A DNA stretch of 62,238 bases from Ahrensia sp. (GCA_002698425.1 NZXU01000012.1:1-62238); one strand, 5' to 3'; shown: positions 1 through 9,782, counted from the stretch's first letter. Notes: a model not told the origin generated them from the letters alone. Translations and numbers: made by a program.

Positions 1-126
1 GAAGCCAGAGCCGTCGCAGCCATGGGTGGTGCCCGAGGCGCTGTCGTCGCTGGTATTGTCGCGAGGTACGTTTGACCCTATAAGCCGATGCCACGCCGCC
101 TCCGTTTCGGCCGCCGTTGCTCGCCC
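1..126. other. Left-edge segment that does not continue nagZ
   Basis: The nagZ reading frame downstream becomes recognisable only from about base 127. In a complete nagZ the bases before that point would encode the middle of the TIM barrel, but none of the three forward frames gives NagZ-like residues and the nagZ frame meets a TGA at 73-75. On the minus strand one frame stays open across the whole segment to the window edge, but I do not recognise the peptide. This could be a contig-end chimera, a low-quality terminus, or the border of an insertion into nagZ. The sequence alone cannot decide. Confidence 0.5.
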
Positions 127-486
127 AACCCGAAACGTCCCGCGACCACATCACATGTGGTCGTTCAGGACATCATTCGCGGCGAACTGGGCTTCGACGG
201 CCTGTTGATGAGCGACGATGTCTCGATGAATGCACTTTCTGGGGATTTCGCTGCGCGGACCGAAAGCATCTTTGGCGCGGGCCTCGATGTTGTCCTACAT
301 TGCAACGGCGTCATGGACGAGATGCTGGCCGTCGCCGCGAACACGCCAATCCTTCGGGGCAGGGCGCTGGACCGGGCCGAGAAGGCGCTGAAGCGGCTCG
401 ACGACCATGACGGACGGCTCGACGATACGGCCCATGTCGCCGGTTTGCGGGACGAATTGAACGGATTTTTCACGGCTGTCGTCTGA
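88..486 (+). CDS. nagZ: Beta-N-acetylhexosaminidase NagZ, C-terminal fragment
   Basis: This is the C-terminal third of a glycoside hydrolase family 3 beta-hexosaminidase, the enzyme that removes GlcNAc from muropeptides during cell-wall recycling. The recognisable part begins with RPATTS and runs through IIRGELGFDGLLMSDDVSM, which contains the family's conserved D-G-L-L-M-S-D-D stretch with its aspartates, then GLDVVLHCNG. About 200 N-terminal residues are missing and the bases before 127 do not encode them, so the ATG at 88 is only the first in-frame start and the fragment is unlikely to be active. The position just before scpA matches the usual rhizobial order nagZ-scpA-scpB. Confidence 0.75.
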   Translation: MPRRLRFGRRCSPNPKRPATTSHVVVQDIIRGELGFDGLLMSDDVSMNALSGDFAARTESIFGAGLDVVLHCNGVMDEMLAVAANTPILRGRALDRAEKALKRLDDHDGRLDDTAHVAGLRDELNGFFTAVV

Positions 487-538
487 ACCGGGCGGCATCC
501 GAAGGCGCCGGATACGCGGTGCAGATGGAGCGGAGCCC

Positions 539-1384
539 TTGGGTGCGACGGAGCAGCAGGCAGGCGGAAAGGGCGGCGCGGTAAAACCCGCGCCGATGGA
601 AGCGGTCTGGCAGGACAACGGGCCGGATCGCACCACCTCCGAACCGGAGCTGGTTGTCGATGTCGACGGCTTCGAAGGGCCGCTGGATCTGCTGTTGCAC
701 CTCGCGCGCAACCAGAAAGTCGACCTGACGCAGATTTCGGTCCTCGAACTGGCCCGCCAATATCTCGTCTTCATAGAACGTGCCCGGGCGCTGCGGCTTG
801 AACTGGCCGCAGACTATCTGGTCATGGCGGCGTGGCTCGCCTTCCTGAAATCGAAGCTGCTGATCCCGGAGCCGAAGGTCGAGGGCGAGCAGACCGGCGA
901 GGAGATGGCGGCGATCCTGCAATTCCGGCTGAAACGGCTGGAGGCGATGCGCGATGCGGCCGCGCGGCTGATCAACCGCAACCGGTTAGGGCGCGATGTC
1001 TTCGCGCGCGGCATGCCTGAGATGGTGATCGTCGACAAGAAGTCCGAGTATCACGCCTCCCTCTACGATCTTCTCACCGCCTATGCACAGCAGCGCCAGC
1101 GCGTCGCGATCGACCATGTCGAGATCGCAAAGCGCGCTGTCTGGTCGCTCACCGAGGCGCGCGAGCTCCTGCGCAAGCTGGTCGGGGACATGAGCGACTG
1201 GACCGCGCTCGACAGCTATATCGCCGCCTATGCGCCCACGCCGCAATTGCGGCGCACGGCGATCGCGAGCGCTTTTGCGGCAAGTCTTGAACTGGTGCGC
1301 GAAAGGGTGGTCGAGATCCGCCAGGACGCACCTTTTTCGACACTCTACATGCGGGATGTGCCCGTGGCGGGGACGGAGCAATGA
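539..1384 (+). CDS. scpA: Segregation and condensation protein A
   Basis: ScpA is the kleisin subunit that bridges SMC ATPase heads and, with ScpB, forms the bacterial condensin that organises and segregates the chromosome. The 281-residue product carries the diagnostic N-terminal signature DGFEGPLDLLLHLARNQKVD at about residues 43-62 and a winged-helix C-terminus. The TTG at 539 is preferred because GGAG lies 8 bases upstream. An ATG 19 codons later has no clear ribosome site and also precedes the conserved domain, so the first 19 residues are uncertain. The stop overlaps the scpB start by 4 bases (ATGA), which implies translational coupling. Confidence 0.93.
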   Translation: MGATEQQAGGKGGAVKPAPMEAVWQDNGPDRTTSEPELVVDVDGFEGPLDLLLHLARNQKVDLTQISVLELARQYLVFIERARALRLELAADYLVMAAWLAFLKSKLLIPEPKVEGEQTGEEMAAILQFRLKRLEAMRDAAARLINRNRLGRDVFARGMPEMVIVDKKSEYHASLYDLLTAYAQQRQRVAIDHVEIAKRAVWSLTEARELLRKLVGDMSDWTALDSYIAAYAPTPQLRRTAIASAFAASLELVRERVVEIRQDAPFSTLYMRDVPVAGTEQ

Positions 1385-2154
1385 CTGACACGATCGACGA
1401 AACCGGCGGCGCGGAAGCCCTGGGCGGCTATTTCGAGGACCAGCCCGGCGCTGTCGGCGAAGCCTATGTCGATATCGCGGCGGATAATCCGGCCGCCCGG
1501 CTGATGGAAGCCGAGGCCATGCGCATGGCCGAGGCCCTGGTCTTCGCGTCGAGCGAACCCGTCAGCGAGAAGGCGCTCGCCGCGCGGCTGCCGGACGGTG
1601 TCGACGTGCGCGCGCTGATGGAGGAATTGCGGGACTTCTACGACAAGCGCGGCGTCAATCTCGTTCGCATCGAAAATGCCTGGGCGTTCCGGACCGCTGG
1701 CGATCTCGGCTTCCTGATGCAACGCGAAGAGGTGCAGCAGCGCAAACTGTCGCGCGCCGCGCTCGAAGTGCTCGCGATTATCGCCTATCACCAGCCGATC
1801 ACCCGCGCCGAGATGGAAGAGATCCGCGGCGTGGAGACCTCGAAGGGCACGATCGACGTGCTGATGGAGACCGGCTGGGTGAAGATGCGCGGCCGGCGCA
1901 AGACGCCGGGACGTCCTGTGACCTACGGCACGACGACGGAATTCCTCGATCATTTCGGCCTGTCGGAAATCCGTGATCTGCCCGGAATGGAGGAATTGAA
2001 GGGCGCCGGGCTGTTGTCCTCGCGCATGCCGGCGGGTTTCTCGATGCCGCTCCCGAACCTCGATCCGGACGAACTGACCGAGGAAGAAGACGAGCTTACG
2101 GACATCGATTTGGAGGAACTCGGTCTGTTGACACCCAAGGGCGGCGATGATTGA
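1381..2154 (+). CDS. scpB: Segregation and condensation protein B
   Basis: ScpB is the dimeric winged-helix partner that stabilises the SMC-ScpA complex. The 257-residue protein has an N-terminal extension of about 40 residues, then two winged-helix domains including ALEVLAIIAYHQPITRAEME and GRRKTPGRPVTYGTT, which are typical ScpB segments. The C-terminus is acidic (EEEDELTDIDLEEL). The ATG overlaps the scpA stop. The end overlaps a possible TTG start of the following ABC ATPase gene, so the three may be co-transcribed. Confidence 0.93.
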   Translation: MTDTIDETGGAEALGGYFEDQPGAVGEAYVDIAADNPAARLMEAEAMRMAEALVFASSEPVSEKALAARLPDGVDVRALMEELRDFYDKRGVNLVRIENAWAFRTAGDLGFLMQREEVQQRKLSRAALEVLAIIAYHQPITRAEMEEIRGVETSKGTIDVLMETGWVKMRGRRKTPGRPVTYGTTTEFLDHFGLSEIRDLPGMEELKGAGLLSSRMPAGFSMPLPNLDPDELTEEEDELTDIDLEELGLLTPKGGDD

Positions 2155-3317
2155 GACGGAGCGGGCGTTCGCCGTCCGATCAGTTTCACCCTCGATCGCA
2201 CCCGATGGTTCAAAATCCACAGCACTCCCATCAGCGCACGGGCGTCACCTTCGCGGCGGAACTGTCGTTCGAGGACATCCATCTCCATTACGGTGACGTT
2301 CACACGCTGAAAGGCATCACGCTGAAGGCGAGCCCGGGCGAGATCCTGTGCCTTCTCGGTCCGTCCGGTTCCGGCAAGACATCGCTGCTGCGGCTTGCCG
2401 CGGGGCTGGAACAGCAATCCTCCGGCCGGGTTCTCACGAACGGGCGCGAGGTTGCGAGCGATACCGTCTTCACGCCGCCGGAAAAACGCTCGGTCGGGCT
2501 GATGTTCCAGGATTTCGCGCTGTTTCCGCACATGACGATTCTGGACAACGTCAAGTTCGGGCTACGCAAGATGAGCGCCGCCGATACCAACCGCGAGGCG
2601 CTGGCTGCGATACGGCGCGTCGGCCTCGAACACCATGTCAATTCCTATCCGCACGTCCTGTCGGGCGGCGAACAGCAGCGCGTGGCGCTGGCGAGGGCGC
2701 TGGCGCCGCGGCCTTCCGTCATCCTGATGGACGAACCGTTTTCGGGGCTCGATACGCGTCTGAAGGACAGTGTGCGCGCGGAAACGCTGGCGATACTGCG
2801 CGAAACGCGCGCGACGGCGATTGTCGTGACGCATGATGCCGAGGAAGCGATGCGGATGGGCGACAGGATCGCGCTTCTCGACAAGGGAGAGATCGTCCAG
2901 GCCGGCACCGCGCAGGAGATCTACCACGCGCCGCGCAACCTCTTCGTCGCGGGCTTCTTTGCCGAACTGAACCTGTTTTCCTCGGTGCGTCGCGACGGCC
3001 GGGCGGACACGCCGCTCGGATCCTTTGCCTGCGAACGCGGCGGGGAGGGCGAGCCTGTGACCGTCGCCGTGCGCACGGTCGGCCTCGACGTCCGGCCTCC
3101 CGATCGGTCCGATATGGCCGGCGGCATACCCGGGCGTATCGTAAGCCGGCGGTTTCTCGGTGTTACCGAGAGCCTCGTCCTGGCCGTCCCCGGCGCCGAC
3201 GAGGTGGTCAGGGCGCGCATTCGCGCGGACGAACTTCCGCCCGGCATTAGGGATGTGACCATTTATGTACGTCCGGGGGACATAATGCTGTTTGAATCTG
3301 AAAACGAAAACGCCTAA
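2151..3317 (+). CDS. ABC transporter ATP-binding protein (Fe3+/spermidine-importer type)
   Basis: This is the nucleotide-binding subunit of an importer of the FbpC/PotA/CysA class. It has Walker A (GPSGSGKTS, about residues 70-78), a Q-loop in [11 protein letters not shown], the signature [15 protein letters not shown], Walker [13 protein letters not shown] and the switch histidine in [10 protein letters not shown]. The last 100 residues look like a TOBE/ligand-sensing extension. No permease or binding-protein gene is adjacent, so substrate and partners are unknown. It sits between scpB and tatA, where I would expect those genes to be neighbours. The start is uncertain: TTG at 2151 has AAGGG upstream and overlaps scpB, and an ATG 18 codons later is the alternative. 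Confidence 0.85.
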   Translation: MRRSGRSPSDQFHPRSHPMVQNPQHSHQRTGVTFAAELSFEDIHLHYGDVHTLKGITLKASPGEILCLLGPSGSGKTSLLRLAAGLEQQSSGRVLTNGREVASDTVFTPPEKRSVGLMFQDFALFPHMTILDNVKFGLRKMSAADTNREALAAIRRVGLEHHVNSYPHVLSGGEQQRVALARALAPRPSVILMDEPFSGLDTRLKDSVRAETLAILRETRATAIVVTHDAEEAMRMGDRIALLDKGEIVQAGTAQEIYHAPRNLFVAGFFAELNLFSSVRRDGRADTPLGSFACERGGEGEPVTVAVRTVGLDVRPPDRSDMAGGIPGRIVSRRFLGVTESLVLAVPGADEVVRARIRADELPPGIRDVTIYVRPGDIMLFESENENA

Positions 3318-3355
3318 GTGTCACACGACAACAGAGGTTCGAGGAGTTCTTTCTC

Positions 3356-3583
3356 ATGGGTGTGTTTGGATGGTGGCAGTGGCTCATCGTTTTGGTAATC
3401 GTGTTGCTGCTTTTCGGCCGCGGCAAGATTCCGGAATTGATGGGTGACGTTGCCAAAGGGATCAAGAATTTCCGCAGCGGTCTCTCGGATGATTCCGATG
3501 CGAAGGAAGACGGCACGAAAACGGTTGAGCACAAGTCCGAAGAGGCTGTCGACACCGCAGCCGCCGCCAAGAAAAAAAGCTGA
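3356..3583 (+). CDS. tatA: Sec-independent protein translocase TatA
   Basis: TatA oligomerises at the inner membrane to form the pore that carries folded twin-arginine proteins. The 75-residue product has a short N-terminus, one transmembrane helix ([16 protein letters not shown]), the hinge motif [12 protein letters not shown] and an amphipathic helix ([12 protein letters not shown]), followed by a charged tail ending KKKS. It is the first gene of tatA-tatB-tatC, which runs uninterrupted toward serS. Confidence 0.96.
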   Translation: MGVFGWWQWLIVLVIVLLLFGRGKIPELMGDVAKGIKNFRSGLSDDSDAKEDGTKTVEHKSEEAVDTAAAAKKKS

Positions 3584-3651
3584 ACAGCCTTTAAGCGCCA
3601 TGTGCCCGGCCAACTCGGCCGGCTGCGCCATGGCGCGGATGGATAGCCGCC

Positions 3652-4428
3652 ATGTTGCCGGATTTCGGCTGGAGTGAACTGCTCGTCATTGCCATCGTGC
3701 TGATCGTTATCGTCGGCCCGAAGGACTTGCCGAAGATGCTGCGCACCTTCGGCAAAACGACGACGAGCCTGCGCAAGATGGCGGGCGACTTCCGGCGCCA
3801 GTTCGACGATGCCTTGAAAGAGGCCGAACTGGACGATGTGCGGCAGATCGCCAACGATCTGAAAGGGCTCGATCCGCGCCGCCAGATCAAGGAGACGCTC
3901 AGCCCGCTCGGCAAGGTCGGCCAGGACATCAGCGGCGAGCTGAAGAAGGCGGCTTCGGAAATCGAGAAGTCCGACAAGTCGAGCAGCGCCAATTCCGAGG
4001 CGGCCAAGGCTAAAACCGATACGACCAAGCCGTCGGTTTCCGCCGACAGCTCCAAGGCGATCGAGGCCGCTTCAGAATGGGCCGATGATCTGAAACCGGC
4101 AGCCAAAGCCAAGACGACCGGCAAGACCAGCCGGAAGACCGCGGCAAAGCCAAAGGCAGCGGCGAAGCCGACTGCAAAGTCGGCATCCGCGAGCAGGACC
4201 GCCGCCGCAAAGGCGCCTGCCGGCAAGACGGCTTCGACAAAGCCGGCTGCAGCCAAGACCTCCGCTGCGAAGTCCAAGCCGGAATCTGCGAAATCCAGTC
4301 CGGCGGCCGCGAAAAGCCGGTCTGCTGCTGCGCCCAAGTCCCGGACATCGACCGCGCAAACCAAAGCCGCGGCGAAGCCGAAGGCTGCGACCAAGACCAC
4401 AAAATCAGCCGCTAAGGATCAATCGTGA
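3652..4428 (+). CDS. tatB: Twin-arginine translocase subunit TatB, long basic tail
   Basis: TatB works with TatC as the receptor for twin-arginine signal peptides. The N-terminus has the single membrane helix and the TatB motif (FGWSELLVIAIVLIVIVGPK, then DLPKMLRTFGK), followed by amphipathic helices to about residue 100. At 258 residues it is much longer than the 171-residue E. coli protein. Residues from about 140 onward are a low-complexity Ala/Lys/Pro/Ser tail resembling histone H1. The stop overlaps the GTG start of tatC by 4 bases, so the two are probably translated coupled. Confidence 0.93.
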   Translation: MLPDFGWSELLVIAIVLIVIVGPKDLPKMLRTFGKTTTSLRKMAGDFRRQFDDALKEAELDDVRQIANDLKGLDPRRQIKETLSPLGKVGQDISGELKKAASEIEKSDKSSSANSEAAKAKTDTTKPSVSADSSKAIEAASEWADDLKPAAKAKTTGKTSRKTAAKPKAAAKPTAKSASASRTAAAKAPAGKTASTKPAAAKTSAAKSKPESAKSSPAAAKSRSAAAPKSRTSTAQTKAAAKPKAATKTTKSAAKDQS

Positions 4429-5303
4429 GCGACAGGTCCAACGAAGAACAGGCGATGGAAGCATCGGCCGCGCCGCTGATGTCCCATCTCATCGAGTTGC
4501 GCACACGGCTGATGTGGAGCGTGGCAGCGTTCTTTGTCGCATTCATCCTCTGCTACGCCTTTTCAGCGCAGATTTTCAATTTGCTGGTTGTGCCCTTCCA
4601 ATGGGCTGTCGAATGGCAAAATCTGCCGGAGGATCAGGTCCGGTTCATCTATACCGCGCCGCAGGAATTCTTCTTCACCCGCATCAAGATCGCCGCCTTC
4701 GGCGGCATGATCCTGGCGTTCCCGATGATCGCGTCGCAGATCTATCGCTTTATCGCGCCAGGTCTCTATTCGAATGAGCGGCAGGCGTTCCTGCCATATC
4801 TGATCGCCACGCCGATCCTTTTCCTCCTCGGTTCCTGCCTCGTCTATTTCATGGTCATTCCGATGGCCATGTGGTTCTTCCTGTCGATGGAGCAGACGGG
4901 CGGCCAGGGGATCGCGTCTATCCAGCATTTGCCGAAGGTTTCCGAATATCTCAGCCTGATCATGACGCTGATCTTTGCGTTCGGGCTGGTGTTCCAGTTG
5001 CCGGTCGCGATCACGCTTCTTGCCCGCGCCGGCCTCGTGACGACAGAGGGGCTGGCCGACAAGCGGAAATACGCCATTGTCTTCGCATTCGTCGCGGCTG
5101 CGATCCTAACGCCTCCTGATCCGCTGACCCAGATCGGCCTCGCACTGCCGACAGTCCTTCTCTACGAGATATCGATCATCTCGGCCCGCTATATCGAAAA
5201 GCAGAAACGCGAAGCGGCAGCGGCCGCGGATGGCGACGACGGTGACGGCGAGGAAACGGCGGCAAGCGAAGACGACGACGAGACGGACTCGAAGTCGTCC
5301 TGA
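4425..5303 (+). CDS. tatC: Sec-independent protein translocase TatC
   Basis: TatC is the polytopic core of the Tat receptor that recognises the RR signal motif. The 292-residue product begins with the family signature (PLMSHLIELRTRLMWS), has six predicted membrane segments, and contains the conserved periplasmic loop PQEFFFTRIKIA and FGLVFQLPVAI. The GTG start overlaps the tatB stop. The C-terminal 35 residues are strongly acidic (Asp/Glu runs) and follow the last membrane helix. That is unusually long and may contact the basic TatB tail, which is inference only. Confidence 0.95.
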   Translation: MSDRSNEEQAMEASAAPLMSHLIELRTRLMWSVAAFFVAFILCYAFSAQIFNLLVVPFQWAVEWQNLPEDQVRFIYTAPQEFFFTRIKIAAFGGMILAFPMIASQIYRFIAPGLYSNERQAFLPYLIATPILFLLGSCLVYFMVIPMAMWFFLSMEQTGGQGIASIQHLPKVSEYLSLIMTLIFAFGLVFQLPVAITLLARAGLVTTEGLADKRKYAIVFAFVAAAILTPPDPLTQIGLALPTVLLYEISIISARYIEKQKREAAAAADGDDGDGEETAASEDDDETDSKSS

Positions 5304-5397
5304 GGGCGGCGCGGCGCGCGCTGCTCTTGACCGTTGCCGGCTTCTAGGCGACACCCCACCCGATTTCAGAATCCCCTTTTCTCACAGGACGTGAGTC

Positions 5398-6675
5398 ATG
5401 CTTGATATCCGCTGGATCCGTGACAATCCGCAGGCGCTGGATGAAGCGCTGAAGAAACGTGGCGCCGCACCCGAAAGCGCCGCCCTCATCGAACTCGACG
5501 AGATGCGCCGGGCGCATATCACCAAGCTGCAGGAAGCGCAGCAGCGCCGCAATGCCGCCTCCAAGGAGATCGGTGCAGCCATGGCTGCCAAGGATGCCGA
5601 CAAGGCCGAGGCGCTGAAAGCGGAAGTCGCCGAGATCAAGTCCTTCATCCAGTCCGGCGAGGAAACCGAGCGCGAACTGACCGCGAAGTTGAACGACGCG
5701 CTGTCTCGCATTCCGAATGTACCGCTCGACGATGTGCCTGTCGGCGCGGACGAGAACGACAATGTTGAAGTGCGTATGAGCGGACAAAAACCGGCCTTCG
5801 ACTTCACGCCGAAAGAGCATTTCGAACTCGGCGAAGCCCTTGGCCAGATGGATTTCGAAACGGCGGCCAAATTGTCGGGGTCGCGCTTCACCGTCGTCCA
5901 GGGCGGCATCGCACGGCTGGAACGCGCGCTCGGCCAGTTCATGCTGGACATGCATACGCAGGCGCACGGTTACACGGAAGTCAATGTGCCCTTGCTGGTG
6001 CGCGACGACGCCATGTACGGCACCGGGCAGCTGCCGAAATTTTCCGAGGATCTTTTCCAGACCCGGGAAGGTTTCTGGCTGATCCCGACCGCCGAGGTTT
6101 CGCTGACCAACCTCGTGCGCGAGGAGATCCTTGATGCCGCCACGCTGCCGCGCCGCTACACCGCGCTGACGCCCTGTTTCCGCTCGGAGGCAGGCTCTGC
6201 CGGGCGCGACACGCGCGGCTATCTGCGCCAGCACCAGTTCTACAAGGTTGAACTCGTCTCGATCACCGCGGCCGACACGTCGATCGACGAGCATGAACGC
6301 ATGACGAAATGCGCCGAGACGATCCTTGAAAAACTCGGACTGCACTTCCGCACCGTTGTGCTGTGCACCGGCGACATGGGGTTCGGCGCGCGCAAGACCT
6401 ACGACATCGAGGTCTGGTTGCCCGGTCAGGACGCCTATCGCGAAATCTCGTCTTGCTCGGTCTGCGGCGACTTCCAGGCGCGGCGCATGAATACGCGCTA
6501 TCGCGCGGAGGGCGAGAAGGACACGCGCTTTGTCCACACGCTGAATGGCTCCGGCGTCGCAGTTGGCCGCGCCCTCATTGCGGTCATGGAGAACTACCAG
6601 AATGCTGACGGGTCGATTCGCGTGCCGGATGCGCTGAAGCCCTATATGGGCGGCCTCGACGTCATCGGCGCCTGA
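5398..6675 (+). CDS. serS: Seryl-tRNA synthetase
   Basis: SerRS is a class II synthetase that charges tRNA-Ser and tRNA-Sec with serine. The 425-residue protein starts with the usual [21 protein letters not shown] and a long antiparallel coiled-coil tRNA-binding arm (about residues 30-100). The catalytic domain has motif 2 ([20 protein letters not shown]), serine-pocket residues around [10 protein letters not shown], and motif 3 ([19 protein letters not shown]). Length and motifs are normal. It sits between tatC and surE as in other rhizobia, 20 bases before surE. Confidence 0.97.
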   Translation: MLDIRWIRDNPQALDEALKKRGAAPESAALIELDEMRRAHITKLQEAQQRRNAASKEIGAAMAAKDADKAEALKAEVAEIKSFIQSGEETERELTAKLNDALSRIPNVPLDDVPVGADENDNVEVRMSGQKPAFDFTPKEHFELGEALGQMDFETAAKLSGSRFTVVQGGIARLERALGQFMLDMHTQAHGYTEVNVPLLVRDDAMYGTGQLPKFSEDLFQTREGFWLIPTAEVSLTNLVREEILDAATLPRRYTALTPCFRSEAGSAGRDTRGYLRQHQFYKVELVSITAADTSIDEHERMTKCAETILEKLGLHFRTVVLCTGDMGFGARKTYDIEVWLPGQDAYREISSCSVCGDFQARRMNTRYRAEGEKDTRFVHTLNGSGVAVGRALIAVMENYQNADGSIRVPDALKPYMGGLDVIGA

Positions 6676-6695
6676 AGCAGTATGAAGGGAAAACG

Positions 6696-7454
6696 ATGCG
6701 CATCCTGATTACCAATGATGACGGTATTCATGCCGAGGGCCTTGCGGTCCTCGAGCGCATCGCCGCAACCCTGTCCGAAGACGTCTGGGTGGTCGCGCCC
6801 GAGACCGACCAGAGCGGGCTCGCCCATTCGCTGACCCTCAACGATCCGCTGAGGCTGCGCCAGATCGGCGAGAAGCGGTTCGCCTTGCGCGGGACGCCGA
6901 CCGATTGCGTGATCATGGCGGCGACCCATGTGATGCCGGAAAAGCCGGACCTCGTGCTTTCCGGCGTCAATTCCGGCCAGAATCTCGCCGATGACGTGAC
7001 CTATTCGGGCACCGTGGCGGGCGCGATGGAGGGCACGCTGCTTGGCATACGCTCGATTGCGCTGTCGCAGGCCTATAATTTCGAGGACCAGCGTCGCGTC
7101 GTTCCCTGGGATGTCGTCGAAACCCTTGCGCCTGACCTTTTGAAGAAGCTGGTCGCGGTCGACATAGATCCGGGCACTTTCCTGAACGTCAATTTCCCGC
7201 AATGCCCGGCCGAGCAGGTGAAGGGCACCTTAGTGACTCATCAGGGCAAGCTGCTGCACGGCCTGTTCATGGAGGAACGCAAGGACGGGCGCGGCATTCC
7301 CTATTTCTGGATCCGTTTCGGCCGTTCGCCGATCGAGGCGCCGGAGGGCAGCGACATCACCGCCCTGCGCAACCACTATGTCTCCGTCACGCCGCTGAAG
7401 CTGGACCTGACCGCGCATGAGGTCGCCGCGCGGCTGGAGGAGGCGCTGGCGTGA
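6696..7454 (+). CDS. surE: 5'/3'-nucleotidase SurE
   Basis: SurE is a metal-dependent nucleoside monophosphate phosphatase linked to stationary-phase survival. The N-terminus [15 protein letters not shown] carries the metal-binding Asp-Asp pair, and the other conserved stretches ([27 protein letters not shown]) supply the Ser and Asn ligands. At 252 residues it has normal length. It overlaps the following pcm gene by 4 bases, the classical surE-pcm pair. Confidence 0.96.
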   Translation: MRILITNDDGIHAEGLAVLERIAATLSEDVWVVAPETDQSGLAHSLTLNDPLRLRQIGEKRFALRGTPTDCVIMAATHVMPEKPDLVLSGVNSGQNLADDVTYSGTVAGAMEGTLLGIRSIALSQAYNFEDQRRVVPWDVVETLAPDLLKKLVAVDIDPGTFLNVNFPQCPAEQVKGTLVTHQGKLLHGLFMEERKDGRGIPYFWIRFGRSPIEAPEGSDITALRNHYVSVTPLKLDLTAHEVAARLEEALA

Positions 7455-8113
7455 ACGAGAAGCGCGCGCTGTCGGAGGCCGAGCGGGAGGATTTCGCGGC
7501 GTTCGTTCTGCGCATGCGCGGGATCGGCCTTGACGACAAGCCGCTGATGACGGCGTTCGAATCGGTGCCGCGCCGCGGCTTCGTCCACGCCGAATATCAC
7601 CATGTCGCCATGGGCGCCGGAACCATTCCCATCCCGTGCGGCGAAGCGCTGGAAGGCATCGACCTGCAGGCGCGCATTCTCCACGCCCTGCAACTCGACG
7701 GCACGCAGCGCGTGCTGGAGATCGGCACCGGGACCGGCTATTCGGCGTCGGTGATGTCGAGGCTGGCCAAGCGCGTCCACACGATGGAGCGCTACCGGAC
7801 GCTGCATGCCAGTGCGGTGCAGCGCATGCGTCACCTCGGCCTGACCAACGTCATCGCCGACCATGCCGACGGGTCGTCCGGCTCAGGCGACGGACCGTTC
7901 GAGCGGATCGTCTGCTGGGCGGCGTTCGAGGCGACCCCGCGCAATTTCGTCGAGCAGTTGAACTCCGGTGGAATCATGATCTGCGCGATCGGCGAAGCCG
8001 ACCAGGCGCAGACTTTGGTGCGCATGTCCAAGGTCGGTAGCCGCTTCGAGCGCGAGGATATCGGTACGGTCCGTTTCCAGCCGATCGCGCACGGGCTACC
8101 GTCGGTCCTGTAA
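7451..8113 (+). CDS. pcm: Protein-L-isoaspartate O-methyltransferase
   Basis: This enzyme methylates isoaspartyl residues in aged proteins so that they can revert to aspartate. The 220-residue protein has the SAM-binding motif [16 protein letters not shown] and the family's preceding loop, here [15 protein letters not shown] in place of the commoner GxGQTISQPxxVA. The changed substrate loop is a small oddity. The GTG start overlaps the surE stop by 4 bases, so translation is probably coupled. The genomic pairing with surE supports the call over a generic methyltransferase. Confidence 0.9.
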   Translation: MNEKRALSEAEREDFAAFVLRMRGIGLDDKPLMTAFESVPRRGFVHAEYHHVAMGAGTIPIPCGEALEGIDLQARILHALQLDGTQRVLEIGTGTGYSASVMSRLAKRVHTMERYRTLHASAVQRMRHLGLTNVIADHADGSSGSGDGPFERIVCWAAFEATPRNFVEQLNSGGIMICAIGEADQAQTLVRMSKVGSRFEREDIGTVRFQPIAHGLPSVL

Positions 8114-8231
8114 ATCCGGCTTTTCCGTGCAGAATCGACACAGGACTCCAAAAGCCTGACAGGGGCTTAACCGTGCAGTAACATTAACGCGTTTTAATCA
8201 TGCCGTGATCCGAAGGGATATGAGTGGCGTG

Positions 8232-9758
8232 ATGCGTAACAATTTCACAAGCTCGCAGCTTCTGCGACTTCTCAAGGCAGCGACGATCCTCTCCATCGGC
8301 GGGGTAACGGCCGGGTGCAGTTCGGACGTCGTTCGTTTCAATGACGGCTTCTATACCGGCGCGGTGCCCAAGCAGGCCGTCGCGGCGGCCCCGGATTCCT
8401 ACGGTCAGCCGAACTACAATCCAGGCGTCGATCCGTCGATGACCGGCAGCATTCAGTCGGGGCAGGTCGGGCGCGCGGCGTTGCCGAGGCCGTCCGATTC
8501 GCAGGTAGGCGCGCCTCAGCCCTCCGGATCGGTAGGATTGGCCGCGCCGACCTATCCGCCGCAGGCTACGAACCAGTATCCGGCGGCTCCGGCGAATGTG
8601 TCGCCCATGACAACGGCTTCGGTTGCGCCTGCTTCTGTCCAACCCTCCGCCGAGCGATACGGCGCGCCGGCCGCGCCTGCCAGCACGAACAGCACCGGCT
8701 GGTCGACGAGCGGCGGCACGCAGGTGACGATGCGCGAAGGCGAAACGATCTATAACCTGTCCCGCCGTTACGGCGTTCCGGCCAAGTCCATCATGGAGGC
8801 GAACGGGATTTCCGACGCGACCGCCGTGCGCGCCGGTCAGAGGATCACGATCCCGACCTACTCCTATTCGCAGGGAGTCGGTGTGTCGGCGCCCGACAGC
8901 AATCCGGCCGTTGCGAAGGCCAGCGCCACCGTCGCCGCTCCCCAGACGCTGACGGCGGCGCCGTCCGGCCGCCCGGCGGCTCAAGCAGCTTCGCTACAGA
9001 AGCCGAATGCGCCCGCGCGCAGCGCCGCGATCGCCGATGGCGGCCGTTATACGGTCGTCTCGGGCGACACGCTTTACGGCATCTCGCTCAAGACCGGGGC
9101 GAGTGTCGACGCGATCAAGCGGGTCAATAACATGTCCGGCGACACCGTTCGCCTCGGCCAGAAGCTGATTATTCCCGGATTGAGCGACGAAAAGGTCACG
9201 ACGGCATCCGCAAAGCCGCTGGATCCGATCAGGACGAGTAGCGTCCAGACCGCGCCGGCAAGAAAGGCTGAGGTCAAGAAGGCCGAGGTCAAAGAATATA
9301 CGCCGCCGAAGCAGCCGACCGAAACCGGCGCGATCCGCAAGATCGAGGCCGAGGTCACCGCGAAGGCGCCCGACTCGACCGGTGTGAACACGATGCGCTG
9401 GCCGGTTCAGGGCCGCGTCATCAACGCCTTCGGCTCCAACGATGGCGGCCGTCCGAATGACGGTATCGACATCTCCGTGCCGCAGGGCACGCCGGTGAAG
9501 GCTGCCGAGAACGGCGTCGTCATCTATGCCGGTGATGGGCTCAAGGAACTCGGAAAGACTATCCTGGTACGCCATGCCGACGGCCTTGTGACGGTTTACG
9601 GCCACGTCTCGAAGATCGACGTCAAGCGCGGCGACGACATCAAGCGCGGCCAGCAGATCGCTTCGTCGGGCATGTCCGGCGCCGCGAAACAGCCGCAGCT
9701 TCACTTCGAGGTTCGCAAGAACTCCAAGCCGATCAACCCGTCGGGCTACCTGCAGTAG
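8232..9758 (+). CDS. LysM/M23 (degenerate LytM) outer-membrane lipoprotein, NlpD-like
   Basis: The protein has a lipoprotein signal (VTAGC, lipidated Cys about 29 residues from the chosen ATG). A Pro/Ala/Gln-rich linker follows, then two LysM modules (MREGETIYNLSRRYGVP and YTVVSGDTLYGISLKTG), then a C-terminal M23 domain. The zinc ligands are not intact: the first His of the family's HxxxD motif is Asn (PNDGIDIS) and the HxH is QLHFEVR. That resembles E. coli NlpD, which activates a cell-wall amidase rather than cutting peptidoglycan itself. In-frame GTG (8205) and ATG (8220) starts lie upstream. It follows surE-pcm, the usual nlpD context, and a terminator follows. Confidence 0.9.
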   Translation: MRNNFTSSQLLRLLKAATILSIGGVTAGCSSDVVRFNDGFYTGAVPKQAVAAAPDSYGQPNYNPGVDPSMTGSIQSGQVGRAALPRPSDSQVGAPQPSGSVGLAAPTYPPQATNQYPAAPANVSPMTTASVAPASVQPSAERYGAPAAPASTNSTGWSTSGGTQVTMREGETIYNLSRRYGVPAKSIMEANGISDATAVRAGQRITIPTYSYSQGVGVSAPDSNPAVAKASATVAAPQTLTAAPSGRPAAQAASLQKPNAPARSAAIADGGRYTVVSGDTLYGISLKTGASVDAIKRVNNMSGDTVRLGQKLIIPGLSDEKVTTASAKPLDPIRTSSVQTAPARKAEVKKAEVKEYTPPKQPTETGAIRKIEAEVTAKAPDSTGVNTMRWPVQGRVINAFGSNDGGRPNDGIDISVPQGTPVKAAENGVVIYAGDGLKELGKTILVRHADGLVTVYGHVSKIDVKRGDDIKRGQQIASSGMSGAAKQPQLHFEVRKNSKPINPSGYLQ

Positions 9759-9782
9759 ATCGAAGCGGCATTTCTCATCTCC

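Noticed and set aside
5344..6537. Open frame of 397 codons opposite serS
   Set aside because: serS is complete with all class II motifs; the antisense translation has no motifs.
8168..8200. CtrA-like TTAA boxes upstream of the LysM/M23 gene
   Set aside because: One has a mismatch and the other a 6-base spacer instead of 7, so neither fits the consensus well.
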